Origin: Pseudomonadales bacterium
Lineage (GTDB): Bacteria; Pseudomonadota; Gammaproteobacteria; Pseudomonadales; Pseudohongiellaceae
Length of the DNA stretch: 44,978 nucleotides
Assembly (NCBI GenBank): GCA_023254735.1
Contig: JALRKV010000047.1
Span: 1 to 44,978, forward strand
Direction: 5' to 3'
Made by a program: the position numbers and the translations under genes. The notes beneath the pieces are model-generated. The model was not told the DNA's origin. It was given only the letters and a program-made list of their open reading frames with translations, and made no database searches. This document shows positions 1 to 8,487 of this stretch, piece by piece. Positions within the stretch are counted from its first letter, which is position 1. The number at the start of each line of letters is the position of its first letter.

Positions 1-1
1 T

Positions 2-172
2 CGCGACCTCTATAGATCCGTCCAGGGGTGGCTGTGTTGGCTTGTTCATAAAGTCTCGCTGTGGTCGGTTGCGCAGCTGCGCATGGATTACTGTGTGGTG
101 TATCGAATCACCCTGTCTGTTGTTTCTACGGCGGCGGTGTCGCCGCGGTTTGGCATTGTCTGGTCAGGCTAA
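2..172 (+). other. possible 3' end of a gene cut by the window edge
   Basis: A plus-strand frame is open from the first bases to a TAA at 170-172 and would encode 56 residues rich in Val, Trp and Ser. I do not recognise the sequence. A second plus frame and one minus frame are also largely open here, so this frame has no special support. It could be the C-terminus of a truncated gene or simply non-coding DNA downstream of the converging ylqF gene. Confidence 0.15.
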
Positions 173-1002
173 AGGGGTGGTCTTTCGAGGCTGAATCTCC
201 CAAGCTTCCCTGACCTGAATTCATTGAGCAGTGACTCCGACGCTTTGTGCCAGTCTACTCGATGACCGGCTTTGATGCAGGCGCGTGCCTTCGCTACCGC
301 AGTCATTACTGATTCTGCGTCATCCGCTTCCTCAGGGAGATCGAAGCGTGACACTAAGCGATCGCGGTAGTGCTTAAGTAATTCCTGAGCCAAAAACCAG
401 GCTATGTCCTCAGCCTCGACCGCTGTTCTGCGGATAGTGCCTGTTGCTGCGAGGCGATACGCGCCCTCTTGGTCCTCGAGTTTAGGCCACATGAGGCCGG
501 GCGTGTCGATCAGATGCCAGTGATCGTCAAGCCTTACACGCTGTTGGACTTGAGTGACTGCCGGCTCATTGCCTGTCTTTGCAAGCTTGCGGGCACAAAA
601 AAGGTTCAGCAAGGTCGATTTGCCGACATTCGGGATACCGCCGATGAGAAGTTGCTGGCGCTCGCCAATTTTTATGTCATTCGCCAGGAAAAGTTTGCGC
701 GCGGCCTGAATGATTTGCTCGGCATCGAGCTGAGACTCATGCCCATTAACAAGACATATCGTTTTCGGTTGGGCATTAAAATATTTCGCCCATTGCTCGG
801 TTACACGCGGCTCCGCTAGATCGGCTTTGTTGAGGATTCGAATCCGAGGATGATCCGCACACAGTGCGGCAAAATGCGGGTTGGAGCTTGCCTGCGGTGT
901 CCTCGCGTCCAAGACTTCAATAACTGCTTGGGTTTTGAGCAGGGTTTTAACGACCTCTTTGCTCGCCTTGTGCATATGGCCAGGGTACCAGTTGAGTGCC
1001 AT
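169..1002 (-). CDS. ylqF: ribosome biogenesis GTPase YlqF/RbgA family (circularly permuted GTPase)
   Basis: 277 residues. The GTPase motifs occur in permuted order, as in the YlqF/YawG family: G4 NKAD at residues 58-61 comes before the P-loop GIPNVGKST at about 122-130 and G3 DTPG at 166-169. The N-terminus WYPGHMHKA is the hallmark start of this family. RbgA of Bacillus is a late 50S subunit assembly factor whose GTPase is triggered by the ribosome; the same role is likely here but is inferred from homology. I chose the ATG at 1002 because the frame can be extended upstream only with sequence foreign to the family. It lies divergent to bolA. Confidence 0.93.
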   Translation of the reverse strand: MALNWYPGHMHKASKEVVKTLLKTQAVIEVLDARTPQASSNPHFAALCADHPRIRILNKADLAEPRVTEQWAKYFNAQPKTICLVNGHESQLDAEQIIQAARKLFLANDIKIGERQQLLIGGIPNVGKSTLLNLFCARKLAKTGNEPAVTQVQQRVRLDDHWHLIDTPGLMWPKLEDQEGAYRLAATGTIRRTAVEAEDIAWFLAQELLKHYRDRLVSRFDLPEEADDAESVMTAVAKARACIKAGHRVDWHKASESLLNEFRSGKLGRFSLERPPL

Positions 1003-1179
1003 CGTGCTTTTTCCATTCAAGTTATAATGCGCTTCAAGCCGTGCAGTGTAACGACCGAATACGGTAAACTCCACCGCCGAGTTGGTATTCATGCGGTCTT
1101 GGAGCACACAGCGTTTCTGTGGCTCCTGGTGCCGCTCCCACGCGCAAAGCCTGCGCTTAAACCTCAAGAGGATGGCTCC

Positions 1180-1542
1180 ATGGCAGAGAATTTTGTATCA
1201 GAATTGTCGCTTACCGCGAGTCATGCTGGTCCTGTAGCAGCGGCGATGCAGAAAGAGCTGGAGACGGCGCTTGATCCGAGCTATCTGCGATTTGAGAACG
1301 AGAGTAATAACCACGGTGGCCCTGCTACCGATTCACATTTCAAGCTGATTCTAGTCGCCTCAGCCTTCGCTGGGCTACGCGCGGTGCAGAGGCACCAGCT
1401 CATCTATAAACTGCTGAGAAGCTACCTTGAAGGTCCGGTTCATGCGCTGTCGCTTCACTTGTTTACGCCAGAGGAGTGGGCGCAGAAAGAGGGCGCGGTA
1501 GCGAAATCACCGGCGTGCTTAGGTGGTTCGAAAGGCGCTTGA
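1180..1542 (+). CDS. bolA: BolA family protein
   Basis: 120 residues. The central part has the BolA fold signature: an N-terminal helix (MQKELETAL), a strand with FENESNNHGG, the SHFKLILVA strand, and an RHQLIYKLL helix ending in HALSLHLFTPEEW. The His in SHFK and nearby residues are those used by BolA proteins for Fe-S binding with monothiol glutaredoxins. In gammaproteobacteria BolA affects morphology, stress responses and Fe-S trafficking. The ATG at 1180 is preceded by AAGAGG at about 8 bases spacing. The frame is open upstream, but that part is the shadow of ylqF. Whether this is BolA proper or the IbaG paralogue cannot be decided; the NES-NNHGG motif favours BolA proper. Confidence 0.88.
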   Translation: MAENFVSELSLTASHAGPVAAAMQKELETALDPSYLRFENESNNHGGPATDSHFKLILVASAFAGLRAVQRHQLIYKLLRSYLEGPVHALSLHLFTPEEWAQKEGAVAKSPACLGGSKGA

Positions 1543-1695
1543 CCCCCCCGTGTGCCTTCTTGATTCTGGCAAGCTGTCGTCCCCTAAAGATCATAGGGAT
1601 CGCTTTAATGTCGACGGTTGGGACGAGTCCGAGCCATGTTTCAACCGCGAAGTCTAGACTTCAGAGTAGAGCATAAGTCGAGTAAACTCGTCTCA

Positions 1696-2556
1696 ATGAA
1701 AGCTAACACTGACACGACAGAAACTGCTGCTACCAGTCGAAGCATACCCATGTGGTACTTCGCTATCGCTCTGCTGGCGATAGCCTTCGCTGCGGCGCTG
1801 CTCACGCTCTCTCGCTTTGGGACCGCGGAACGTTCGCTCGCGCCCTCAGGCAGTCATGCCCTCGCGCCAGCGCTTTCGGTATTGCCAGACTTTACGCTGG
1901 TTACCGATGTCGACGCACGCAAACAGCAATTCTTCGACTTTCTAGAAGCATACGTCAACGCAGAGAATGAGCGTCTCTTAATGCGAAGAGAATCGCTGAC
2001 CATGTTTGCGCAAATTTTGGCCAATGGCCACAGGTTAAGTCCTTCTGAAAGACTTAATCTTGCGAAGCTTGCCTTGGATTACCGCATCGACTTCAACGCT
2101 GATGCAGGGCAGCGCGGAGACACGGCTCTTGTTGAGCAGCTCCTGCGTCGGGTAGACGCGATCCCCGTCTCTCTGGTTCTGGCGCAGGCTGCCAACGAGT
2201 CGGCTTGGGGGACGTCGAGGTTTGCGGTAGACGGAAATAATCTTTTCGGGCAGTGGTGTTACGAAGAAGGCTGCGGTTTCGTTCCGCTGGCCCGCGATGA
2301 TAAGGCGAGTCATGAGGTCAGAAAATTCAACACGATAGCTGCAGCAGTCTCGGCTTATTTCAGAAATATCAACACGCACCCCAGTTATTCGCATTTTAGG
2401 CGCATGCGCGCAAGAATGCGCGAGCAAGAAAAAAACCTCGACCCCATCCAGTTAGCCTACGGTCTCGGAAGTTACTCGCAGCGCGGTGATAACTATATCG
2501 ACGAGGTTCAAACGATCATCCAACAAAATGATTTGCGTCTCAGAGATGAGGGCTAG
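1696..2556 (+). CDS. Bax-like N-acetylglucosaminidase domain protein, membrane anchored
   Basis: 286 residues from the ATG at 1696. A short cytoplasmic head is followed by one hydrophobic segment (about 20-37), so the rest is probably periplasmic. The C-terminal half is a glucosaminidase/Bax domain (family PF01832, COG2992): SLVLAQAANESAWGTSRFA with candidate catalytic Glu168, NNLFGQWC, then FNTIAAAVSAYFRNINTHPSY. Members cleave the peptidoglycan glycan backbone. No strong ribosome binding site precedes 1696; an ATG at 1636 and a TTG at 1618 are in frame but add unfamiliar sequence. It converges on the deacetylase gene with only 12 bases between them. Confidence 0.85.
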   Translation: MKANTDTTETAATSRSIPMWYFAIALLAIAFAAALLTLSRFGTAERSLAPSGSHALAPALSVLPDFTLVTDVDARKQQFFDFLEAYVNAENERLLMRRESLTMFAQILANGHRLSPSERLNLAKLALDYRIDFNADAGQRGDTALVEQLLRRVDAIPVSLVLAQAANESAWGTSRFAVDGNNLFGQWCYEEGCGFVPLARDDKASHEVRKFNTIAAAVSAYFRNINTHPSYSHFRRMRARMREQEKNLDPIQLAYGLGSYSQRGDNYIDEVQTIIQQNDLRLRDEG

Positions 2557-2568
2557 TCTCTCGCGGGA

Positions 2569-3624
2569 TCACAGCGGTTTGCTGCTATCGAACCAAGGCT
2601 GAGAGAACCAAAAATAACGATTCTGATCTCGATGAGGCGCTGTGCACACGTAGTTCCAGCGCCGCCCTCTCTCTCGCTGAGTCGTTGTAATAGTCGCCTC
2701 GTCACTACCTTCAGCGGTGCCTTTCCAAGCGATTTTCATAGGATCTCCTTCGTCGAAACAGGCTATCCTCGCGCGCGAGTATGCGCCAACTCCGAATCGA
2801 ATTGTCGCTGACGGCGCCGAGAGGCTTGTCTCTGCCGATTCCGGTGCCCTCATTTCTGCATCAAAGGCGAGAGTGGAATACTTCAAAGCCGCTCCCTCGA
2901 GACCCGCGTAGATCCCAGCGAGGGGGAATCGAGGGAGTGCGGTTTGGTCCGTCGTGGGACCAGTGGCTCCCGAGGATTGTGCAAACCCAATATAACCGAG
3001 CTCCGCGATAAGCTGTTTACTCGCATTGCTATATTCGCCGTAGGGGTACGCGAATAGGTGCGGTTGTGGACCGAGTTCCGCCGTTATGCGAGATTGCGCG
3101 TTACGAATATCCGCGCGCGCTTGATCAAGCGATTGTTCAAGCATCGATTTATGTTCTGTTCCGTGATTGCCGATGATAACGCCAGCGTCGCGAAGCAACG
3201 CCAATTGCTCCCACGTCATGTAGCCCTTCTGCTGCCTATCGATCGGTCCTGTGCTGATGAAAACAGTAAAGGGAAAGCCGAACTCCTGCAGTAGAGGGAA
3301 TGCAGTCGAGTAAATAGACTCGTACCCATCGTCAAATGTAATAGCAACCAACTTGTTTGGCAGTTCGCCTCCTCGATTTAACTCGCCGATGATTTCCGTT
3401 ACAGGCAATACGGTGAAATCGTTCTCGGCCAGGAATCTCAGGTGCGCTCTGAAGGCCTCGGGTGAAAGCGACGTTGAAGCCGGGGTCGAGGTGGATACGT
3501 GGTGATAGACCGAAATCACTGCGCTCTGTTCGCTGTAGGCATTTACGCAGGTGAGCTGCGCGCACAGAAAAACTAGCGCTCGCATCGATAGTGATCTGCG
3601 TTTGCTCCTCGAATCTAGCTGCAT
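2569..3624 (-). CDS. exported polysaccharide deacetylase family protein
   Basis: 351 residues from the ATG at 3624, which has GGAGAG seven bases upstream. A TTG at 3639 has its own AAGGAG and is an equally reasonable start. A basic N-terminus precedes a signal peptide (RALVFLCAQLTCVNAYS), so the enzyme is exported. The NodB-type catalytic domain covers about residues 32-230: ITFDDGY with metal-binding Asp98/Asp99, NHGTEH with His154 and His158, and AYPYG at 192-196. This resembles the PgaB deacetylase half. The last ~120 residues are Trp/Arg-rich and unfamiliar, possibly a small carbohydrate-binding beta domain. The substrate is unknown, either N-acetylated exopolysaccharide or cell-wall glycan. 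Confidence 0.85.
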   Translation of the reverse strand: MQLDSRSKRRSLSMRALVFLCAQLTCVNAYSEQSAVISVYHHVSTSTPASTSLSPEAFRAHLRFLAENDFTVLPVTEIIGELNRGGELPNKLVAITFDDGYESIYSTAFPLLQEFGFPFTVFISTGPIDRQQKGYMTWEQLALLRDAGVIIGNHGTEHKSMLEQSLDQARADIRNAQSRITAELGPQPHLFAYPYGEYSNASKQLIAELGYIGFAQSSGATGPTTDQTALPRFPLAGIYAGLEGAALKYSTLAFDAEMRAPESAETSLSAPSATIRFGVGAYSRARIACFDEGDPMKIAWKGTAEGSDEATITTTQRERGRRWNYVCTAPHRDQNRYFWFSQPWFDSSKPL

Positions 3625-3749
3625 GGTGTTGCTCTCCAATTCTCCTTACGGTGTGTAAAGGTTGCTATTTACCAGACTCGTTGGGCTTAAGCATAAAAAA
3701 TCCTCCCGGACAGGGTGTTTCGTGCTGAAAAAGGGGGGCTGCCGCTCAC

Positions 3750-3778
3750 TTCAACTATTGGGTGCTCATCGCTATACT
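3750..3778 (+). promoter_or_regulatory. candidate sigma-70 promoter for fadB
   Basis: A good -10 (TATACT, 3773-3778) follows a weak -35 (TTCAAC, 3750-3755) by 17 bases, 60 bases before the fadB ATG. This is the only reasonable promoter I see in the 198-base divergent gap. I could not identify a FadR- or PsrA-type operator with confidence. Confidence 0.35.
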
Positions 3779-3838
3779 GTGCGACCTACGCGCGTTAACT
3801 CGTTCTTATGAATTGATTACTACTCTAGAGATCTCCCA

Positions 3839-5980
3839 ATGCTATTTTCCGGCCAAGCTATCAAAGTCTCACTGCTGCCTTCTGGCATCGCCCAGTTAAT
3901 CTTCGATCTTGAAGGTTCCTCAGTCAACAAGTTTGACCAGCTGACCCTGAAAGAGCTTGGCGAGGCGACCTCTGTAATAGGTGAAAGCGATGCCCGAGGG
4001 GTTATCTTCTCGAGTGCAAAATCGACATTCATTGTCGGTGCAGATATTACCGAGTTTACTAGCTTATTCGCGACCGGCCCGGAAGCGATTAGAGCTTGGA
4101 TTGGTCGTGCTAACGAGGTGTTTAATGCGATCGAAGACCTCTCGGTTCCAACCGTCGCGGCGATAAACGGCGTCGCCCTGGGGGGAGGCTTCGAGTTAGC
4201 TCTGTCGGCTGATTACAGAGTAGCGCTCGACTCAGCATTAGTCGGGTTTCCTGAAGTGAAGTTGGGTATTTTGCCTGGGTTCGGAGGCACGGTCCGCCTG
4301 CCTCGGTTAATCGGTCCAGAGAAAGCCATAGCTTGGATCAGTCAAGGCACACACTTTTCGCCAAAAGTGGCGGTAGCAGAAAGGGCGCTTGACGCCATCG
4401 TGGCAGACGATGATCTCATCGCAGCGGCCGAACGGATGATTGAAGATTGTCTGAGCGGCAGTTTGGATTATCTCGCCCAGCGCGGCATAAAAACTTCGCC
4501 CGTGCCAGAGAAGCCGGAAGTAATAGCCACACTCTTTGCGGCAGCAAAACCGCAGGTTTTGAAAGCATCCGGAGCCAACTACCCGGCTCCGCTGACTGCG
4601 GTTGAGACCATGGAGAGAGGGGTTCTAGAAAGTCGCGCGGGTGCGCTTGCTGAAGAGCATGAGGGCTTTATTCAGCTTGCCGGCACCAAGACTGCCGCGA
4701 ATCTCGTCCAAATGTTTCTAAATGACCAATTCCTTGCGTCTAAATCACGTGCGCTCTCTAAAGGAGTTCCGGTCATCAGCAAGGCGGCGGTGCTTGGCGC
4801 TGGCATTATGGGAGGCGGTATCGCCTACCAATCCGCGTTACGTGGCACACCGATTGCGATGAAAGATATTGCCCAGGCCGGCCTTGATTTGGGTATGAAA
4901 GAAGCGCAAACCCTCGTTGCCAAGCAGGTTAAGCGAGGAAAGATGACGACAGAATCCGCTGATAAGATTATCGGTTCGATCACGCCCACACTTGCCTATG
5001 AGGATCTCGTTGGTGCTGAGCTAGTAGTCGAGGCGGTCGTTGAAAACGAGAATGTCAAAAAGTCGGTGCTCGCCGAACTAGAAAGCGTGGTGGCTGATGA
5101 TGTGATCATTGCTACCAATACCTCAACTATTTCTATCGACTCGCTGGCGACTGCGTTGAAAAAACCTGAGCGTTTTTGCGGAATGCACTTCTTTAATCCG
5201 GTTCCCCTGATGCCTTTGGTCGAAGTGATCCGCGGTCAAGAGACGAGCAAGGAGACAATAGCGTCGACTGTCGCGTATGCAAAAGCCTTAGGGAAAACCC
5301 CTATCGTGGTCAATAACTGCCCAGGATTTCTAGTGAACCGGATTCTCTTTCCTTATTTCGGTGCGTTCTCAACATTGGTGCACGAAGGGGCGGACTTTAG
5401 GCAGATTGATCGTGTCATGGAGGAATTCGGTTGGCCGATGGGTCCTGCGTATTTGCTAGACGTTGTTGGCATCGACACGGCTGTGCATGCGCAAGCGGTA
5501 ATGGCGTCTGGATTCGCGCGCATGGAGTTAGGCTTCGAAAGCGCCATCGATAAATTGTATGCTCAAGGTGATTTAGGGCAGAAATCCGGTCGAGGCTTCT
5601 ATGAGTACGTAGTTGATGAGAATGGAAGAGCGAGCAAGCTGCCGAACCCAGAAATCGATGCGCTTATTGCTGGGGTTAGCGCCGAGCGTCGCAGCTTTAG
5701 CGACAGTGAGATTCGTGACAGATTGATGCTTGCGCTCTGTTTAGAGACAGTGCGTTGCTTGGAGGATGGCATTGTAGAGACTGCTATCGAGGCCGATATG
5801 GGGCTAGTGCTCGGACTCGGATTTCCTAAATTCAGAGGCGGCGCGTTACGCTTTATTGATCAGTTAGGCTTAGCAGAATTTTGCAAACTTGCCGACAGTT
5901 ACGCGCATCTTGGTTCCATGGTGGCGCCGACTGCGAAACTACGCGAAATGGCTGATGCGAAACAGTCGTTTTATAGCTAG
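3839..5980 (+). CDS. fadB: fatty acid oxidation complex subunit alpha FadB
   Basis: 713 residues, close to the 729 of E. coli FadB and collinear with it. It has an N-terminal enoyl-CoA hydratase/isomerase domain (about 1-190) with [10 protein letters not shown] and catalytic Glu119 and Glu139 at the same numbers as in E. coli. The C-terminal 3-hydroxyacyl-CoA dehydrogenase domains (about 310-710) carry the NAD site GAGIMGGG at 320-327 and catalytic His450 in GMHFFNPVP. It performs the hydratase, isomerase and dehydrogenase steps of beta-oxidation in complex with thiolase FadA. Unusually, fadA does not follow; the next gene is ttcA. Thiolase must be encoded elsewhere. Confidence 0.96.
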   Translation: MLFSGQAIKVSLLPSGIAQLIFDLEGSSVNKFDQLTLKELGEATSVIGESDARGVIFSSAKSTFIVGADITEFTSLFATGPEAIRAWIGRANEVFNAIEDLSVPTVAAINGVALGGGFELALSADYRVALDSALVGFPEVKLGILPGFGGTVRLPRLIGPEKAIAWISQGTHFSPKVAVAERALDAIVADDDLIAAAERMIEDCLSGSLDYLAQRGIKTSPVPEKPEVIATLFAAAKPQVLKASGANYPAPLTAVETMERGVLESRAGALAEEHEGFIQLAGTKTAANLVQMFLNDQFLASKSRALSKGVPVISKAAVLGAGIMGGGIAYQSALRGTPIAMKDIAQAGLDLGMKEAQTLVAKQVKRGKMTTESADKIIGSITPTLAYEDLVGAELVVEAVVENENVKKSVLAELESVVADDVIIATNTSTISIDSLATALKKPERFCGMHFFNPVPLMPLVEVIRGQETSKETIASTVAYAKALGKTPIVVNNCPGFLVNRILFPYFGAFSTLVHEGADFRQIDRVMEEFGWPMGPAYLLDVVGIDTAVHAQAVMASGFARMELGFESAIDKLYAQGDLGQKSGRGFYEYVVDENGRASKLPNPEIDALIAGVSAERRSFSDSEIRDRLMLALCLETVRCLEDGIVETAIEADMGLVLGLGFPKFRGGALRFIDQLGLAEFCKLADSYAHLGSMVAPTAKLREMADAKQSFYS

Positions 5981-6083
5981 GAGAAAGTGCTCGGTAAAGA
6001 GGTGTTTGATCTCTCTAAGCGAATTCGAAATACGGGCTTCACAATCAAGACCTGCCTTTGGGTTGGCGCTTAACGGTACAAAG

Positions 6084-6941
6084 ATGACTGGTATAGAAAG
6101 TATAAAGACTAAGAGCGAGATCGATCAGGCGTTAAAACTTAATCGCTGTCGCAAGAACTTGCGCCGCGAAGTGGGTAAGGCAATCGCCGACTATACGATG
6201 ATCGAAGAGGGTGACAAAGTCATGGTTTGCCTCTCTGGCGGGAAAGACTCGTATGTCATGTTAGATATTCTCATGAGCCTTCAGAAAAGTGCGCCGATAA
6301 ATTTTTCACTGCATGCGATAAATCTTGATCAAAAGCAGCCAGGTTTCCCGGAGCATGTCCTCCCGAATTATCTTTCGTCACTGGGCATCGATTATTCGAT
6401 CATTGAACAAGACACCTATTCAATAGTGATGGATAAAGTAGAGGAGGGTAAAACCTTTTGCGGACTATGTTCTCGTCTGAGGCGGGGCATACTCTATAAT
6501 AAAGCGGTCGAATTAGGCGCGACAAAAATTGCACTCGGCCATCACCGCGACGATATAGTTGAGACGCTATTTTTGAATATGTTTTATGGCGGTAAGCTTA
6601 AGGCTATGCCTCCTAAATTGCTGTCCGATGACAAGCGCAACATCGTAATCCGTCCACTTGCGTATTGTAAAGAACGTGAAATCGAGCGCTATGCTGAGCT
6701 TATGGATTTCCCCATTATTCCCTGTAATCTCTGTGGTTCGCAGGACAACATGCAGCGGCAAAATATCAAGGCCATGCTGCGCGGTTGGGATAAAGAGCAG
6801 CCGGGTAGAGTTGAAACTATTTTTAGAAGTATCTGTAATGTGCAGCCGTCTCAACTTGCTGATCCGTCGCTCTTTCCGTTCAACAGTCTAAGAGCGGGCA
6901 CTGCTGATGAAGCAAAGCTCTCACTCGTCGAATTGGTATAG
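6084..6941 (+). CDS. ttcA: tRNA 2-thiocytidine(32) synthetase TtcA
   Basis: 285 residues. PP-loop ATPase motif SGGKDS at 51-56, the Fe-S cysteine pairs FCGLC and PCNLC, and [10 protein letters not shown] are all diagnostic of TtcA. The enzyme adenylates C32 of certain tRNAs and inserts sulfur using a [4Fe-4S] cluster. The ATG at 6084 gives the usual family N-terminus; the frame extends upstream into the end of fadB but that part is not TtcA-like. It sits upstream of yheU and tusA, the latter a sulfur carrier, so a sulfur-relay link is plausible by context. Confidence 0.96.
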   Translation: MTGIESIKTKSEIDQALKLNRCRKNLRREVGKAIADYTMIEEGDKVMVCLSGGKDSYVMLDILMSLQKSAPINFSLHAINLDQKQPGFPEHVLPNYLSSLGIDYSIIEQDTYSIVMDKVEEGKTFCGLCSRLRRGILYNKAVELGATKIALGHHRDDIVETLFLNMFYGGKLKAMPPKLLSDDKRNIVIRPLAYCKEREIERYAELMDFPIIPCNLCGSQDNMQRQNIKAMLRGWDKEQPGRVETIFRSICNVQPSQLADPSLFPFNSLRAGTADEAKLSLVELV

Positions 6942-6949
6942 GCGTTCGC

Positions 6950-7198
6950 ATGGAGATTCCGCATAGCCAGCTAACGGACGAAGTATTAGAGGCTATTATT
7001 GAAGAATTTATAACGCGCGAGGGTACCGACTATGGGGACTGTGTGCTCGAGCTTGCTGATAAAGTGGTGCAAGTGAAGGAACAGCTCAGTAGAGGTGACG
7101 TGTTTCTGAGCTTCGATCCCCTCACGCAATCATGCCAGCTCTATCCAAAGGAGTTGCGTGCAGAATTGGAAGAGCTAAGCGCGACAAAGGCTTCGTGA
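6950..7198 (+). CDS. yheU: YheU family (UPF0270) small protein
   Basis: 82 residues. The sequence MEIPHSQLTDEVLEAIIEEF, followed by EGTDYGD and LADKVVQVKEQLSRG, is characteristic of the UPF0270/YheU family, which has no established function. It starts eight bases after ttcA and is probably cotranscribed with it. The protein is acidic, helical and cytoplasmic. Confidence 0.9.
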   Translation: MEIPHSQLTDEVLEAIIEEFITREGTDYGDCVLELADKVVQVKEQLSRGDVFLSFDPLTQSCQLYPKELRAELEELSATKAS

Positions 7199-7258
7199 AT
7201 AACAATTGCAGCGATGCGGTGAGAAGGCGGCGCATCAGAGACACGCGGTGAAAAGAGA

Positions 7259-7540
7259 ATGAGTCAAAGTATTCCGAGTCTAGTGCCTGTTCGTAACGAA
7301 GAGAATATCGTCCCAGATATTCGTGTCGATGCAACGGGTCTTTATTGTCCAGAGCCGGTGATGCTTTTACATAAGCATTTTAAAACGATGGCGGTTGGCG
7401 AGGTCTTAGAACTTGCTGCGACGGATCCATCGACTACGCGCGATGTACCCAAATTCTGCGCGTTTCTGGGTCATGATCTCGTCGCCTGCGAACAGCATGG
7501 CGATCGTTTCAGCTACTTGCTGAGAAAGGGCTCGGAGTGA
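7259..7540 (+). CDS. tusA: TusA family sulfurtransferase
   Basis: 93 residues. The SirA/TusA signature ATGLYCPEPVMLLHK contains the conserved persulfide-carrying Cys30, and the Pro-Pro-free second half (TDPSTTRDVPKFCAFLGHDL) fits the family. TusA receives sulfur from the desulfurase IscS and passes it on for tRNA s2U34 synthesis and other pathways. It has an extra ~20 N-terminal residues compared with E. coli TusA. The gene overlaps the following exonuclease gene by four bases (GTGA), which implies translational coupling. Confidence 0.9.
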   Translation: MSQSIPSLVPVRNEENIVPDIRVDATGLYCPEPVMLLHKHFKTMAVGEVLELAATDPSTTRDVPKFCAFLGHDLVACEQHGDRFSYLLRKGSE

Positions 7541-8487
7541 CCGCCGCCGCGCCAATTTATTTGCTCGATGCGTCGATCTATATATTTCAGGCCTACTTTT
7601 CGCCCTATAACGACAGCGTCGATGAAGCAGGCGAAGATATAAGCGCCTTTGTCGGGTTCGTCCAATTTCTCATGTCTCTGTATCGTCGGGAAAGGCCGGT
7701 CGCAGGCGCAGTTGCGATGGATAACGCTTTGTTTACAGGCTTCCGACACGCGTTAAGTGAAGAATATAAGTCTAATCGTGAGTTGCCTGACGAAAACTTA
7801 GCGCGGCAATTAGATTTTTGCGCGCGGGCGGCAGATGCGCTTGGCTGGCCTGTTTTCGCCAGCACGCGCTACGAGGCTGACGATATTATTGGTACGCTCG
7901 CGAAGCGATCACGGGACGGCGGTGGCGGACGTGCACAGAGGGGTGTCTGTATCGTTACAAGAGATAAAGATCTCGCGCAGCTCATCCGCGCGGAGAGCGA
8001 TATCCTTTGGGACTTTTCATCGAATCGCCGCCGTTCGCGCACTGATATCGAGCGCGAACTCGGCATTCCAACGACTTGCATACCCGACTATCTAGGCCTT
8101 GTCGGCGACACCGTCGATTGTGTCTCCGGTGTCCCTGGTGTCGGACCGATAAAAGCGGCGGCGCTGCTTTCCGAATTCGGGACGCTTGACGGTATTTATT
8201 CTAATCTTCATGAGGTAGCGGCTATGCCGCTGCGAGGTGCGAAAACGCTAGCCAGCAAACTAGGCGTTTTCGAGAGCCAAGCGCGGCATTGCAAATTACT
8301 GGCAACGATCGTGGAGGAGCCTGATGACTGCAGTGATGCGTTTGCCAATGCCTCGTATGCGGATCTCGCTATTGCATCGCCCAACCTCAATGAATTCTCG
8401 AATTTGCTTGTAGAAGCTCGCGTGCCGAGAATGCAAAGTATACGGATGTCTGAGGCGCTTGCGAGATTGCTCGAGGATTCTCTGTGA
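7537..8487 (+). CDS. 5'-3' exonuclease / flap endonuclease family (Pol I N-terminal-like)
   Basis: 316 residues with GTG start at 7537 inside the tusA stop. Motifs of the Pol I 5' nuclease superfamily appear in order: LLDASIYIFQAYF (first metal Asp), YEADDIIGTLA, IVTRDKDLAQLI, and the helix-three-turn-helix DNA clamp DYLGLVGDTVDCVSGVPGVG. There is no polymerase domain, so it is a free-standing nuclease similar to ExoIX/Xni or the short stand-alone homologues, though longer than E. coli Xni (251 residues). It probably acts on flaps or RNA primers. It ends with a GTGA overlap into pdxB. Confidence 0.9.
   Translation: MTAAAPIYLLDASIYIFQAYFSPYNDSVDEAGEDISAFVGFVQFLMSLYRRERPVAGAVAMDNALFTGFRHALSEEYKSNRELPDENLARQLDFCARAADALGWPVFASTRYEADDIIGTLAKRSRDGGGGRAQRGVCIVTRDKDLAQLIRAESDILWDFSSNRRRSRTDIERELGIPTTCIPDYLGLVGDTVDCVSGVPGVGPIKAAALLSEFGTLDGIYSNLHEVAAMPLRGAKTLASKLGVFESQARHCKLLATIVEEPDDCSDAFANASYADLAIASPNLNEFSNLLVEARVPRMQSIRMSEALARLLEDSL

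Noticed and set aside
2035..2427. 130-codon minus-strand frame antisense to the glucosaminidase gene
   Set aside because: Lies wholly in the conserved glucosaminidase domain on the other strand.
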